A stretch of 64,000 bases of DNA from Ascocoryne sarcoides NRRL 50072 (taxonomy: Eukaryota > Ascomycota > Leotiomycetes > Helotiales > Gelatinodiscaceae): the NCBI GenBank assembly GCA_000328965.1, contig KB205942.1, positions 744,001 to 808,000 on the forward strand, given 5' to 3'. A model generated the notes under the pieces. That model was not told the origin of the DNA. It made no database searches and worked only from the letters and a program-made list of their open reading frames with translations. How positions within the stretch are numbered: the stretch's first letter is position 1; each line of letters opens with the position of its first letter. Of the stretch, positions 1 through 10,400 are shown piece by piece. A program made the translations under genes and the position numbers.

Positions 1-1280
1 CAAATTGGAAACACCTGGAGCTGACAACACCATCCGTAATTTCGGGTCCGCTCAGTAAATTGCACGCTGCAAGCTAAGATATCTCTTCCGCTGGGGATGG
101 GACCATCGTTCTCTGGAGGGGTGGAGCGGAAAACTGCCAGTACCACACGCAATAGTTTGCTCGAGATAGCCCTCGAGAGGGCAGCCTGCCGCTTGGCCTG
201 CTTGCTCTCCTGCAGGTGGCTGATCCGTGATAGAGGGCAAACGTCATAGCTCGACTCGGTATAACCAGAGGCTGGGCTGGAAAGCCTCATAACCAAGTTC
301 AAGGAGAGTCGTCGTAATAAATTGCTCGAGTCGCTGCCGGGCACACAGACTATGGACGGTGCGGTGCGGGTATCCAATGCTGTGTATCGACTGGACGTGG
401 CCTGCACGCGGCAAGCGTGCTGCGAAGGTCAATCTCGCTCATGTCCAGGAGTTTGAGTTATAAGATCCCAAGCCAAGGGGAAGGTAGATCTTCAGACTTG
501 CATGCATGAAAACTGTTTGGATAACGATCTGGCCGTGAATCGATCGAGAAGCAGATGCACCGCCAAACTGTGCAGTCACGTTGCCTCGGCTTAGTCATGC
601 GACGATAGAGGGCTCTGGCAGCTCTGTTGGGCTTTACGTTAAATGGGGGCAAGTCCCCAAACCCCGGCCTCGCTGCGCTCGATCTCTTGAAGTGTTGTCT
701 GAGCTGGCATACAATATACTCACAGCGTATATTAGAAGAGATGTGTTTTTATGAGAAGCCGGAGTATCGTTTCTTATACGATGACTAAGCCCAAACAGCT
801 GACTGCTTCTCCACCAACTCTCACGGCTTCCCAGAGTATTATTACCGTCTCTTCAATTCCATTTCTAGTTATCTCAAATATCTCGAGATAGCAGAATCTC
901 ACAAGAGACTCAACTAAAGTCTGTGCCAACCTCGTCGTCCTTCCACCCACATGTGGCTTCTGCTTGTGTGCTAGTTTCAAACTTACGTCATTCATTGGTC
1001 GTCTTAGCTCTATATCAAGTGTTTGAGGCGCGTAACAAGCTGTTGGTGAGTGGTGAATGCAATATAAGCGCCCATTGCTGGTAAGAATCTTGGCTATAGG
1101 ACCTATATTTATTTGTTGGAGACTATCAGATGTTTTTTACTACAAGTTCATATTTTCTGCTCTCTCCTGATTGTGGTCCACAAACTTTCTTTCGACTACA
1201 ATCTTCAATCTGATTACACCCCCACCATCGTAGTAATTGCCAATTGATCGTAACAACCCCGCCAGTCTATTCTATTGAAA
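1..1280. other. 5' intergenic stretch, no gene supported
   Basis: Only short unrelated reading frames (up to about 73 codons) occur, with no family resemblance and no convincing splice-joined frame. The last few hundred bases should hold the promoter and 5' UTR of the spartin-like gene starting at 1281. A weak hairpin-forming stretch (tgggg...cccca) sits near 642-659. Confidence 0.5.
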
Positions 1281-3000
1281 ATGGCTTCAGGACATAATGT
1301 ATGATTGAGCCCCCTATCAATTCCCTCGAAGGTCGATTGACTCTCGACAGGATCCCAAACTTCTCTATGCGATCAACGGCATCAACGCATACCATATCGA
1401 AAATGGCAAAGAAGAATGTCTTACGCCTGCGGGACCGCAGACATTATCCCTCTTGATGGTTCCAACATCGTCACCATTTGCCGATTTGTCTACAGCTGAA
1501 CCTCAATCCTCTGCCCCCGAAGAGGACTTCTATCTACACCTCCATCTCCCTCCTGAACTCGATCTCCCCCTCCCTGCAACTACACAGATATACCACCAAC
1601 CTCCAAGCAGCTATCTCATACCCCGCTGGGACTTGGGCCCAGAGAGTGGTGCATTCACAAGAATAGAGTTTCCAGGCGTAGGCAAGGGCAAAGGCTCTCA
1701 AGAAGATGTGGATACATTTGAAACCATACTCGCACAGTGTACAGCCTTCCTAGAGCGGGCCTCTCCCCCTCTACCAAGCCGTTCACGGAAGAAGAGTAGC
1801 AAGATACCCGCATATGACCCTTCGTCATTTGCACCTGGGGAAGCATACGTAACCGGTAGCAGTGCCAGCCACACAGGCGGGCAGATCGTTCTCATCGATG
1901 AAGAAAATGGAAGTGTTGTCGGTGAACTAGGAGAAGGGTTCCATGTCATAGAAGATAGTAAAATGCAAGCAGGATCAAAAGGTAAAATACATATACAGAT
2001 CGACCCTGATGTAAACCTCACTAAATGCACCCCACCTACAGATCCCGTTGAAATCACCCTCCCCCAAGATGGCTCTCCAAACATCAACGTCTCCCCCGCC
2101 TCCCAAGCCTACCTCGAAATGTCCATGCACCCGGCCTACAAAAACAGCACCCTCGTCTCCCAAGCGGCCATGGCCTCGCGTTTCATCGTCACCGCCTCCA
2201 GTTACGTCTCCAAAACACTCCAAACCGGCGCCGACAACATAGTCCAAAAAACCAAGCCGGCCGCGAAGCCCATGACATTCACCCCCACCACTCACAGCCG
2301 ACTCCGAAAAGTCCATACGTTCACTGAAGGAGCCGCTGGTTTGAGTAGTAAGACTGTAGGTCAGGTGAGTAAATATGCACAAAGTATTGGAGCTACACTT
2401 GCGAGGAGGAGTGCAACCCAGAGGGAAAAGGGGAGCAAGGGAATTGGCCCAGATGGGATGCCGATAGATGATTATAAACCCGGATTGTTGAATAAGTCCA
2501 TGATGGCGTTTTCGACGATAGCTGACGGCATTGATCAAGCGGGACGGAATCTCCTGGCTTCAACGTCTACGGCTGCAACGACGGTCGTGACGCATAAGTA
2601 CGGACAGGAAGCAGGTGAGATATCAAAGAGCATAGGAGGCGGGTTTAAAAACGTGGGGCTGGTTTATATCGACGCGGCGGGTGTGAGCAGGAAAGCGATT
2701 GTGAAGAGTGTGGCGAAGGGGATGGTGGTAGGGAGAATCGGACATGAGCATCTGGTTGTTGGGGGTGGGGATGGTGGGGTGGCACCCGCTTTGGTGGGGA
2801 ACGAGGGGAAGGGGAATAATGGAAGTAGGGGGAGTAAAGAGAGTTCGAGGAGGGGGAGTAAGGATGCGAATGAGCATGTTATGAGTGGGGGGAGAGAGAC
2901 TCCCGAAGTTGTTGGGTATGGTAGGCAGGCGCCCCCGGCTTTTGGGACTGGGCCTGGAGAGAATCTCGAGGGGCAGTGGGCTCCTGATTCGAAGCACTGA
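1281..3000 (+). CDS. Spartin-like protein with senescence domain
   Basis: Two exons, 1281-1298 and 1351-3000, give a 555-residue protein. The 52-nt intron starts GTATGA and ends CTCGACAG; joining gives MASGHN followed by DPKLLYAINGIN. The N-terminal third is a beta-rich, Pro/Ser-containing region. Residues of about 260-460 match the style of the senescence/spartin domain (PF06911): small-residue-rich helices such as 'SRFIVTASSYVSKTL', 'GQVSKYAQSIGATLA' and 'SISKSIGGGFKNVGLVYID'-like segments. The C-terminal 80 residues are a Gly/Ser-rich disordered tail. In this family the domain binds lipid and associates with lipid droplets or endomembranes; that role is inferred here. The start is chosen because the short first exon restores a conserved N-terminus missing from the longest single frame, which begins at a non-ATG codon. 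Confidence 0.85.
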
Positions 3001-3558
3001 TGTTTGTTGGCTTTGAAACCTTGAGGTTTTGAATATCTTGGAGAGGGTTGGATTTGGGGGTTTCTTAGTAAAGGATATAGGGATGTTGACAGCCGGGCTG
3101 GATGATATGATGAGATATGAAAAAGCTATGACCCATGAACAGGCGTTTTGTTCGAGATATTCGCTTTTTGGCTTTCTCGCTTTGAAGTATATGCTGTTTT
3201 GATTTCCCACCACGCTCTCAAGGCGCATTTTGATAAGTAGTGTTTTTTGGGGCCTTTTATTTTTCATTTATTTCTAATTAAATTGGCAAATACTGAGAGT
3301 GTGAGCAGCCTTGAGTTATAGAGTGAGTTTGGTTGTAGCCTAGCTAGTTGGATCACGAAGCGAGAGGTGAAAAGATTCATGTTGTATATCATAATTCGCT
3401 TATTCCTTATTAAACTTCGATTCTCATAACATTCTTCATGAATCTGCTCCTCACATCGTTATTACCAGAGTCCCATCAAAGTTGTCGACATCGGACCAAG
3501 TATCATCTCAAAGCGAACACGCAGCATCCAACCAATGCCCGCTCTCCAACTTAAAAGC
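3001..3558. other. Convergent 3' intergenic region
   Basis: This lies between the 3' ends of the spartin-like gene (+) and the IFI6-like gene (-). It should contain both 3' UTRs. I see no further gene; the reading frame on the minus strand at 2623-3267 is antisense and AT-driven. Confidence 0.5.
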
Positions 3559-4215
3559 TTATTCTTCTCTTGTCTCCTTACTGGCGCTTAATTTTCTTGT
3601 TTCTATCATTAGCCTGAATCTCCGTTGGTTCTTTATGTGACTAACCAAGCCGAATACTCCCAGAATTGCCCCAACAACAACGGTGGCACCGGTGGCTATC
3701 AATAATCCTGCCCCACCCATAGCCGCGCTCGTCAATATGGCAAATAGACTCCCCGCAACAACATTTCCTATAAGAGATTGGATGAATGCTGCTAACGAGC
3801 CTGCATATTTCATCAGTAACTGCGATGCGGTTGAAAGAGCAGGAAGAAACGTAGATAACTTACCAGCAGCGATGCCACTTACACCAAACCCAATTGCAGC
3901 CAAGAGCGTAGACAGAAAACATGGGAGAACAACCATACAAACTGCAGCAGCTATGTATAGAGCCATCTTCATTGGATTCCTTCTAGCGTATTCGAACACT
4001 CATCGCCCAGCCGCGCCAATGGATCTGCACGCCTCTTCGATAAATGGACCGAACCTCAGATTGCGGAAAGCATTCCACGCTTTAAGTATGCCACTGAACG
4101 CGAAGCCGAGCTTGCTCTTTCGGGAATTATCATAGCCTTTGCCGAAAAAGGCGGAAGCTTGAAGGAGTTTTGTGTTGCTAAGGGCGGGATCGGAGGAAGA
4201 CGCATAGAAAGCCAT
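3559..4215 (-). CDS. IFI6/ISG12-like small membrane protein, interrupted by in-frame TGA
   Basis: The downstream part carries the glycine/alanine-rich hydrophobic core of the interferon-induced 6-16/ISG12 family (PF06140): 'GFGVSGIAA', 'GSLAAFIQSLIGNVVAGS' and 'AILTSAAMGGAGLL', ending in a basic tail. A 63-nt intron (3863..3801 on the minus strand, GTAAGT...TACTGATGAAATATGCAG) splits the core. Its removal joins GIAA directly to GSLAAF as in the family; its length is a multiple of three and it has no stop, so it looks like coding sequence. Upstream, an ATG frame from 4215 encodes 71 residues in the same reading frame but ends at TGA (4002..4000), immediately before 'VFEYARRNPMKM'. Fungal members have a helical N-terminus of this type, so either a nonsense mutation has split the gene, an intron I cannot define removes the TGA, or translation starts at the ATG at 3972 or 3966. 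Function in fungi is not known to me; membrane location is inferred. Confidence 0.6.
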
Positions 4216-5284
4216 TTTGCAATGTTAGATGTGCTATGTGTTGAGCCTCTTAGGGCGAGATGTTGCAAGACGAGGAGATCATACTTTATATTCTGATCGT
4301 CCATAAAGATAGGTGCATCTGTTCGTTTGTCTGCATGGGTCCATAATGTGGTTTCCCGATACCCTAGCATATTACTCGCTCCCAGCCCGCTTCCTTTCCG
4401 AGACTGCCTCCCACCGCCTTCACCGCCGTACCTCAAATCGCCTTCCTACACACTTACGATGTGGGCTTCAAGGTGTTGAAGACTTCGAATTTCTCTAACA
4501 GAGCGAGGAACTCATTTATTGACCAGAAGAGGTGTTTTGCTATTCTCCTCCTCGTTGAGCTCAAGGACTATACATTACTACACCCGTCTCTCATGCACTT
4601 TACATCTTTTCTAAACCGGTCCTCCCTCCACGATTTAAGACATATCAATCTAACTTAAAAATATGACAGAAAGTGTCAAAAATATCCAGAGTCTTTTCTA
4701 AACCGGTCCTCCCTCCACGATTTAAGACATGTCAATCTAACTTAAAAATATGACAGAAAGTGTCAAAAATATCCAGAGTCCTTTCTATCCATATCGATCA
4801 CTCATTTTTTAGTTTCCTCTCTACATTGATCAAGCAATTATCCCACCAACAACTTCAAGTCATTCTGCTATACCACTCAAAACTGCAACTCCTCATCTTC
4901 CACTACCCAAACTTTCAAGCATCCTATTGATCCTGTGCATGGATAAATTCTCTGTCCGCTTACTAGAGACCAATGCATACTCCCGAAAGCCACTTACCTA
5001 AACCAAAAGGGTACTTCCAGAAGAACTTCAAACAGAGAGCAAAATCATCTCAAGATGTGTGCACTAATAATCGGATATGCTATGCGTAGACTGCTCAACT
5101 CGTATACACTACTCTTTCATCATCAACTGCTCATTCGCTGCCCAATGCTCTTCATCTCATCTTCTTTCATAAAGATCGTTCTTTCCCTCAAACGCTAAGA
5201 CACCCATACTCCCACCCGACCCCCAACCGCCGCCCATCCTCTCCGCCCGAATAGAAAACGTCTCTCGTTCATGATCGCCTCACA
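4216..5284. other. Intergenic region with a tandem duplication
   Basis: This separates the 5' end of the IFI6-like gene from the 3' end of BBC1. The notable content is the 87-bp direct tandem repeat at 4606-4779. No protein-coding frame here has family resemblance; the short plus-strand frames at 4313-4658 overlap the repeat and look incidental. Confidence 0.55.
4606..4779. repeat. 87-bp tandem direct repeat, two copies
   Basis: Copy 1 is 4606-4692 and copy 2 is 4693-4779, each starting cttttctaaaccggt. The two differ by a single base that I can see (acatAtcaa against acatGtcaa). Each contains tatgacagaaagtgtca. The near identity indicates a recent local duplication. Confidence 0.9.
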
Positions 5285-8200
5285 TCAATTGTTCCCCGAC
5301 CACCCAACCCAACCCCTCCCCATGATCCTCCAGATCTTCACCTCCCCGCTTCTTAAATCATCCAACTTAAAACTCTCTAGTTTCACCTTCTTGCTCTCTC
5401 TCCCCTGCTCCCAAGCCCTCACTTTCTTCTTCGTCCCGTCCCACTCTGCCACCACGCCAACGTGATCCGGCTTTCCGACCTCCATGCTGTACTTCGCATG
5501 CATTGGCCCGTGCTTCCCTTGGAACTTGGTGTTCCGCAGTGTGATGATATCACCTGGCCGGATCTCGTCGTTCTGTTGCGTAGACGCGTTTGCTAAATTG
5601 CCATATACTACGGCTCCGTAGGCACGGGTACCGATTGGGAGGAGGGCGCCGGAAAGGGGCTTGAGTAGCTCGGCGACAAGGCCTTGGGGTGTACCATCTC
5701 CTACAACAGTTTCTTTAACTTTGGAAACCGCTTCGGATATGCGGCGGCCAAATTGCTCATGTGCTTGTTCGAGCTGGTCCTGACGGAGGCGAGAAGGTGG
5801 TTGTTCATGCCTTTGCTCCAGTGTAACATCGGCAGGGTCTCTGGCATCGAATTGAGCGGTGATGATTGTTTGAGAATAATCTTGGAACAAGACGAAAAGA
5901 TCCTTAGTGATGATTGTCTTGCTGCCTTGTTTTACTGAATTTTCTTCAAACTCAAGAAGAATATCCATCCTACCATGGAAAATCGGAGGTACGCCTTTGG
6001 GTTGTGTCCACCAAAATGAGCTTCGAGCTAGATCTACATCATTCGCAACAAAACCCGAGTCCATAGACATCCTACTAAGCTCCACGGATCTTCTTGTTGT
6101 AGTATTTGATCGTTGAATGTTAGATTGCACATCTAATGACTGTCGGCCAGGCCCTCCTCTGTTTGGTGGTGATGGGAGATTATCGCGTGTAGGGAGTGAT
6201 GGGGCTATCCTCTCCTGGACTGGAGCGGTATATGATCTTGGAGGTGATGCCGAGTATAAATCTTCATCGTTTCTCTCAATTTTGGGAGTTGATGGACCTA
6301 TGGATAGATTGGCGGCTGCGCCAGGTGATGTATAGTTGAATGGATCATAATCGTCCTGTTCCCAAGGTGCTGGCACCTTGGGCGGTGGAGGGGGTGGTGC
6401 TGCCCTGGGAATATCCCCCGATTGTCGGCCTGGGGGAGGCTGTGATGGTAAAGGAGGGGGGACTGCACGCGGAGGACCGGTGGGTGGTAAAGGGGGTGGC
6501 GAGTTCATTGGGGATCGAACGGGCGTCTCATCGAAGCTCGAGTCCCGTACATGCGCTTTCAAGGCATCCTTATGAGGTACAGCGGAGGCAATGTCCGTAT
6601 CATAGTCACCATCGTATTCAGTAACCTCTTCTTCACTTGACTCTACATGAGGTGCTTCGGGAGGTGAAAGAGGGCGTTGGTCACCGGTAGATGTTCGGCT
6701 GAGAGCCCCCGGGGGAGGGGGAGGTGGTGCTCGCCCTTGGGGTTGAGGGGCTGGAGTGGTAGGGATTGGAGGAGGGAGTCGACTATTTCGCTTGCTTTGG
6801 AAACCAGTAGCAGTGGGAGATGAAGGGGCTGCTCCTTGATCACCACCAAAGTAAGACGTTCGTCTGGTTGGTTGAGATTTTGGCGAAGAGGGCTCATCAG
6901 GTCTAGTAGGAGGCCTTGGGGCCTCTGCTTTAGGAGTTTCTGAAGAAAGACTTTGGGCACCGCCAGATAGCTCATCGTCCGACTCGGATCCAGCGCTCGG
7001 AGGAACTACAGGAGGAGGAACAGTAGGTCGTGCTGAAAAAGTTAGTTTACTTTGGTCAAGAAAAGCCCGTTCATTACTAACTTTCGTTTGGGATAGGGGG
7101 AGGTGCCGGTCTTCCTTCTGGTATTGGCGGCGCAGTACTTTGCTGAACAGGGACTGCAGTAACCATTTAGCTAAGGACGATCGTTTCTGAGCAAATTCCT
7201 TACCTGGCGGAGCTGCCTTTTCTGGAACGACATCTTCAACGTCAGGAACCTCATCACTTGGGCGGGAGGTCGCAACTGATATGGAATCTTCCTCCTGCTC
7301 AAGTTGCTTATCAACTTCCTCTGGACTTCGTACTCGAGACATGCCCGGTAATGGAATCATCACAGGTACAGGGGGTGCACGAGAAGATGTAAGGTCTTCT
7401 GCGCCATACTCCCCTGAGCGCTTTTCACTAGTGCCGCTCGTCTTCTTCTTTTTAGGAGGGGCTATTGGACTAGGCATTGGCATTCCCCCAGGTGGACCGA
7501 ACATGCCATGCATACCCATACCACCGCTCATCTTTGCCATACGAGCTCGCAATTCCTCTTTCCGTCGGACCTCGGGATCAATATCCTCCTCTTCCTCTTC
7601 CTCTTCCTCGTCTTCGTCTTCGTCTATAGGTGTCTCTTCTTCAGAGGGGCCCTCTTCTTCGCCCACATCAGGACCACGTATAGGTGCTGTAGGAGCACGA
7701 GCTGGCGGTGGGGGCTTCCTTGGCATATCATCACTTTCAACCTCAGTAGAAATATCTTCTAGTTCTTCGGTATCACCAGCTCCAGACATGTCTGCTTCAT
7801 TACCATCTCCAAATGATCTCCGAGGTTGAAGACCCAGACTGCCGGAATCTCCTCTAGAAGACTTTCTTCTCCGAGGCGCCGCTTCCTCCCTTGTTGAGTC
7901 TAGGGAAGTCTTCCCAATTGTCTCCCCGGTATCTTTCCTCTCTAGGGGTTCCCCATGATCATCCTCATGATGCGATTCTGTTCGCTTCTTAGCTGGACGT
8001 TTGGGCTTTTCCTTCTTCGCTGCCGCATCTGCATGCCGAGCAGCTTGTTCCATTTGCTGCTTCTGTAAAAGAGCAATTCGCTCCTTTAGGCTCGTAGGCT
8101 TTGGCTGTTCTTCTACCCCGCTATCATTTGAGGTAGGGGCTAATCCCGCACGTTCCGCTTGTTCCTGGGTTTCATTCTGACTAGCTGCAATCTCTGGATC

Positions 8201-8905
8201 CTCTTCACGTCTGTATATTTTCGCCGTCGGGGCCTCGCGGGGTATCGGTACGTAGGCATTTTTACTCGGGGGAGGCGCAACAAAAGGCTTCCTGATGAAA
8301 TTATTTGATCCCCCAGAGCTAAACCCAGATGGCTTAAATGGCGCAACAGGAGGAGCCGCCTTGTTGAAAGCTGCAATACGATCTCGGAAAGAGCCACCGC
8401 TTGGCTTCTGGGAAACAGGTGGAGGAGCAGATGGTTTCGAAGAGGAGGGTATGGCCTTGGCAGGAGTTGGTGGAGAGACTTCGGCATGCTTTGCGGAATT
8501 GGGAGGAGAGGGAGCTGCTTGAGGCTTGGGGATCGCTGGAGGAGGATCACGAATAGCTGGGAGTTCATGAACTTCGGGGGTAGGTTCTGGCTCTAGCTCC
8601 TGGGCGGGCAATTCTGCCAATACCACCGGCTCAGGTGCAGGCTCGGGAGTAGGTTCTGCTTTTTTAGGTACACGAGATTGTCGATTTGGCCTAGGAGGAG
8701 CTGTAGGTTCGTACTTCTCAACGAAATTCCGCGGAAATATGCCTTCCTTCTTATCCCCAGAAGCATCCACGTATTCCCCCGAGTACCAATCATCATCTTC
8801 CTCCTCTGTGACCGTAATTATCTGCCCAGCGGGGAAATGGAGATCATCCTCGTGTGGCGAGCTATATTCGTACACGGCCTTCACCTTGAAAGGAGGACTC
8901 GGCAT
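5285..8905 (-). CDS. BBC1: Bbc1/Mti1-type SH3 protein, actin patch
   Basis: Three exons on the minus strand (8905..7204, 7153..7082, 7032..5285) give 1173 residues. Residues of about 1-65 form an SH3 domain ('VKAVYEYSSPHEDDLHFPAGQ', 'DDDWYSGEYVD', 'GIFPRNFVEKYE'). A long Pro-rich, charged disordered middle follows, with an acidic Glu/Asp run and many polyproline motifs. The last about 230 residues are the conserved Bbc1/Aim3 C-terminal region ('SFWWTQPKGVPPIFHGR', then 'KPLSGALLPIGTRAYGAVVY'). Bbc1 proteins act at cortical actin patches and bind type I myosin, restraining Arp2/3 activation during endocytosis; that is known for yeast and inferred here. The introns of 50 nt (GTAAGG...CTGCAG) and 49 nt (GTTAGT...TTTCAG) are needed: removing them turns the middle exon into a Pro-rich segment 'VPVQQSTAPPIPEGRPAPPP'. 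If both are ignored the frame stays open, giving a wrong 1215-residue translation. Confidence 0.92.
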   Translation of the reverse strand: MPSPPFKVKAVYEYSSPHEDDLHFPAGQIITVTEEEDDDWYSGEYVDASGDKKEGIFPRNFVEKYEPTAPPRPNRQSRVPKKAEPTPEPAPEPVVLAELPAQELEPEPTPEVHELPAIRDPPPAIPKPQAAPSPPNSAKHAEVSPPTPAKAIPSSSKPSAPPPVSQKPSGGSFRDRIAAFNKAAPPVAPFKPSGFSSGGSNNFIRKPFVAPPPSKNAYVPIPREAPTAKIYRREEDPEIAASQNETQEQAERAGLAPTSNDSGVEEQPKPTSLKERIALLQKQQMEQAARHADAAAKKEKPKRPAKKRTESHHEDDHGEPLERKDTGETIGKTSLDSTREEAAPRRRKSSRGDSGSLGLQPRRSFGDGNEADMSGAGDTEELEDISTEVESDDMPRKPPPPARAPTAPIRGPDVGEEEGPSEEETPIDEDEDEEEEEEEEDIDPEVRRKEELRARMAKMSGGMGMHGMFGPPGGMPMPSPIAPPKKKKTSGTSEKRSGEYGAEDLTSSRAPPVPVMIPLPGMSRVRSPEEVDKQLEQEEDSISVATSRPSDEVPDVEDVVPEKAAPPGKEFAQKRSSLAKWLLQSLFSKVLRRQYQKEDRHLPLSQTKVSNERAFLDQSKLTFSARPTVPPPVVPPSAGSESDDELSGGAQSLSSETPKAEAPRPPTRPDEPSSPKSQPTRRTSYFGGDQGAAPSSPTATGFQSKRNSRLPPPIPTTPAPQPQGRAPPPPPPGALSRTSTGDQRPLSPPEAPHVESSEEEVTEYDGDYDTDIASAVPHKDALKAHVRDSSFDETPVRSPMNSPPPLPPTGPPRAVPPPLPSQPPPGRQSGDIPRAAPPPPPPKVPAPWEQDDYDPFNYTSPGAAANLSIGPSTPKIERNDEDLYSASPPRSYTAPVQERIAPSLPTRDNLPSPPNRGGPGRQSLDVQSNIQRSNTTTRRSVELSRMSMDSGFVANDVDLARSSFWWTQPKGVPPIFHGRMDILLEFEENSVKQGSKTIITKDLFVLFQDYSQTIITAQFDARDPADVTLEQRHEQPPSRLRQDQLEQAHEQFGRRISEAVSKVKETVVGDGTPQGLVAELLKPLSGALLPIGTRAYGAVVYGNLANASTQQNDEIRPGDIITLRNTKFQGKHGPMHAKYSMEVGKPDHVGVVAEWDGTKKKVRAWEQGRESKKVKLESFKLDDLRSGEVKIWRIMGRGWVGWSGNN

Positions 8906-9539
8906 CTTGGGCGCGTAGTATGGCAAATTCAAAGAAGCAAAGTCGCTGAAGCGGGTGCCTATTCGGAGTGGAATAAAGTGTCCGCAGGCAACCTAGACGC
9001 TTGGACGAGGGGCTCCGGATGTTAATCCTTCGGTAGACGCACAGCAAGCCAGCGTATGTGCAACGATGTAGACCGGGGAAGAAGCAGATCAGATTCGTCC
9101 GTTGGCTTGCGGGGCGTTGTTGAGGTCTAAACCTGCTAGTCTACGTCAGCGCATTGAAGGATGATGTGTGAAACGGTAGGTGTCTGAATGGAATGCCCTT
9201 GGTATTGCAAAGTATAGGCATGATCCTACCAGATAGGGTGCTTCGGACGAAGATAGAAGACAATTAAAAAGAGGTTCAAGAGACTTCTGAGAGCTTGGCG
9301 GCATCACAGCATTGGTTTTAGGAGCGGTGGAGTGTGAAGTTGATCCGGTGAATGTGGGACAGAGTGATGACCGAGAGGGCAGGGATCTTTCGCTTCCAGC
9401 GGCGATGATGATCAACGAGAACTTGCAAAGCACCGCACCGCGACTTCTCTTCAAGTGAATCTGAAGATACTCTGAGGCTCAGCGGCCCAACTTGTACACC
9501 TCCTTCTAACGGGAACAATCTTTCCACGATACCTAAGAT
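8906..9539. promoter_or_regulatory. Shared divergent promoter region, BBC1 / RTR1
   Basis: The 634-bp stretch separates the divergent starts of BBC1 (-) and RTR1 (+), so it must hold both promoters and 5' UTRs. I cannot point to specific factor sites. Frames inside it are short and unrecognisable. Confidence 0.5.
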
Positions 9540-10400
9540 ATGGCAACCTTCAAACCCCCGAAATCTATTCTTAAAAAGCCCACCTACCCCGCCACATCCT
9601 CCTCCAAGGCGGAGCGGGATCGCGATGTCGCATTTTACCATGCAAACATTATCCAGCAGCGAAAAGAGGTTGAGCTTCAGATCCTCCTCAACACCGAGAC
9701 CTTGATCGACTACCCGCTCGCCAAATTCCCTTACAGTGCCTCGAATCCGTCTCCCGAGGACACAAATACCTTTAAAGAGCTACTCCGGCACTTCCAGCCG
9801 TCCGACTACGATGCCATGATCCTCGAGCGCAATATAAATGAGCACTGTGGCTTCGCGTTATGTCCAAACGCGAGGGTTAAAGACGGATCTGGCGGGAGGT
9901 TCAGATTAGTCGGTATGAATGGCAAGGCAAAGGACTTTCGGATCCTGGAGAGTTGGGAGTTGGAAAAGTGGTGCTCAGAGGCTTGTGCAAAAAGGGCTAT
10001 GTACGTAAGGGTACAACTCAGTGAACGGCCTGCATGGGAGAGGGGTGATGAAACCGCGGCTTATATTGATTTACTGGATGAGCCAAAGTCTGCGGATGAC
10101 ATGGTGTTTGAAGGGCTCAATAATTTATCTCTTGCTGCAAATGAGGCGGATAGAAAGGGCAACGCAAATCTTGCCTTAGAGAGGGGCGATACAAAAGGAT
10201 TTGCTGCCAAGAATGGCTTGGTTGGAGTCAAGATACAGGAAAACACTGTCCAAAGGCCGGCAGAACCTCCATCTCTAGGTGGAGACATAAGTGAGAGACT
10301 GGAGACTATGCATTTGTCGGTGGAGGGCTATACATCAACCTTTACGGCTCAAAAGACTCGGTCTCAGGATTCTGATATGGACCTTTGGGGCGAAGACTGA
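9540..10400 (+). CDS. RTR1: RNA polymerase II CTD phosphatase Rtr1/RPAP2
   Basis: This is a single-exon 286-residue protein. It has the family layout: an N-terminal helical region, then a zinc-binding core with Cys103 and Cys108 ('EHCGFALCPN') and Cys145 and Cys149 ('WCSEACAKRAMYV'), then a variable acidic tail. Rtr1/RPAP2 proteins dephosphorylate Ser5 of the Rpb1 C-terminal repeat early in elongation and assist nuclear import of polymerase II; this is known for the family and inferred here. The start at 9540 follows the divergent promoter shared with BBC1 and gives a basic N-terminus ('KPPKSILKKPTYP') common in fungal members. No intron is needed. The gene converges on RPS17. Confidence 0.88.
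   Translation: MATFKPPKSILKKPTYPATSSSKAERDRDVAFYHANIIQQRKEVELQILLNTETLIDYPLAKFPYSASNPSPEDTNTFKELLRHFQPSDYDAMILERNINEHCGFALCPNARVKDGSGGRFRLVGMNGKAKDFRILESWELEKWCSEACAKRAMYVRVQLSERPAWERGDETAAYIDLLDEPKSADDMVFEGLNNLSLAANEADRKGNANLALERGDTKGFAAKNGLVGVKIQENTVQRPAEPPSLGGDISERLETMHLSVEGYTSTFTAQKTRSQDSDMDLWGED

Noticed and set aside
642..659. Short inverted repeat tgggg...cccca
   Set aside because: Too short and isolated to call a transposon end or terminator.
4000..4002. Stop-codon readthrough at the TGA in the IFI6-like gene
   Set aside because: The known fungal readthrough context TGA-CTA is not present (TGA-GTG here), and the downstream part has no peroxisomal targeting ending.
7281..7829. Serine-rich plus-strand frame of 182 codons
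   Set aside because: It is the antisense of the Glu/Asp- and Pro-rich part of BBC1, which explains its Ser runs.
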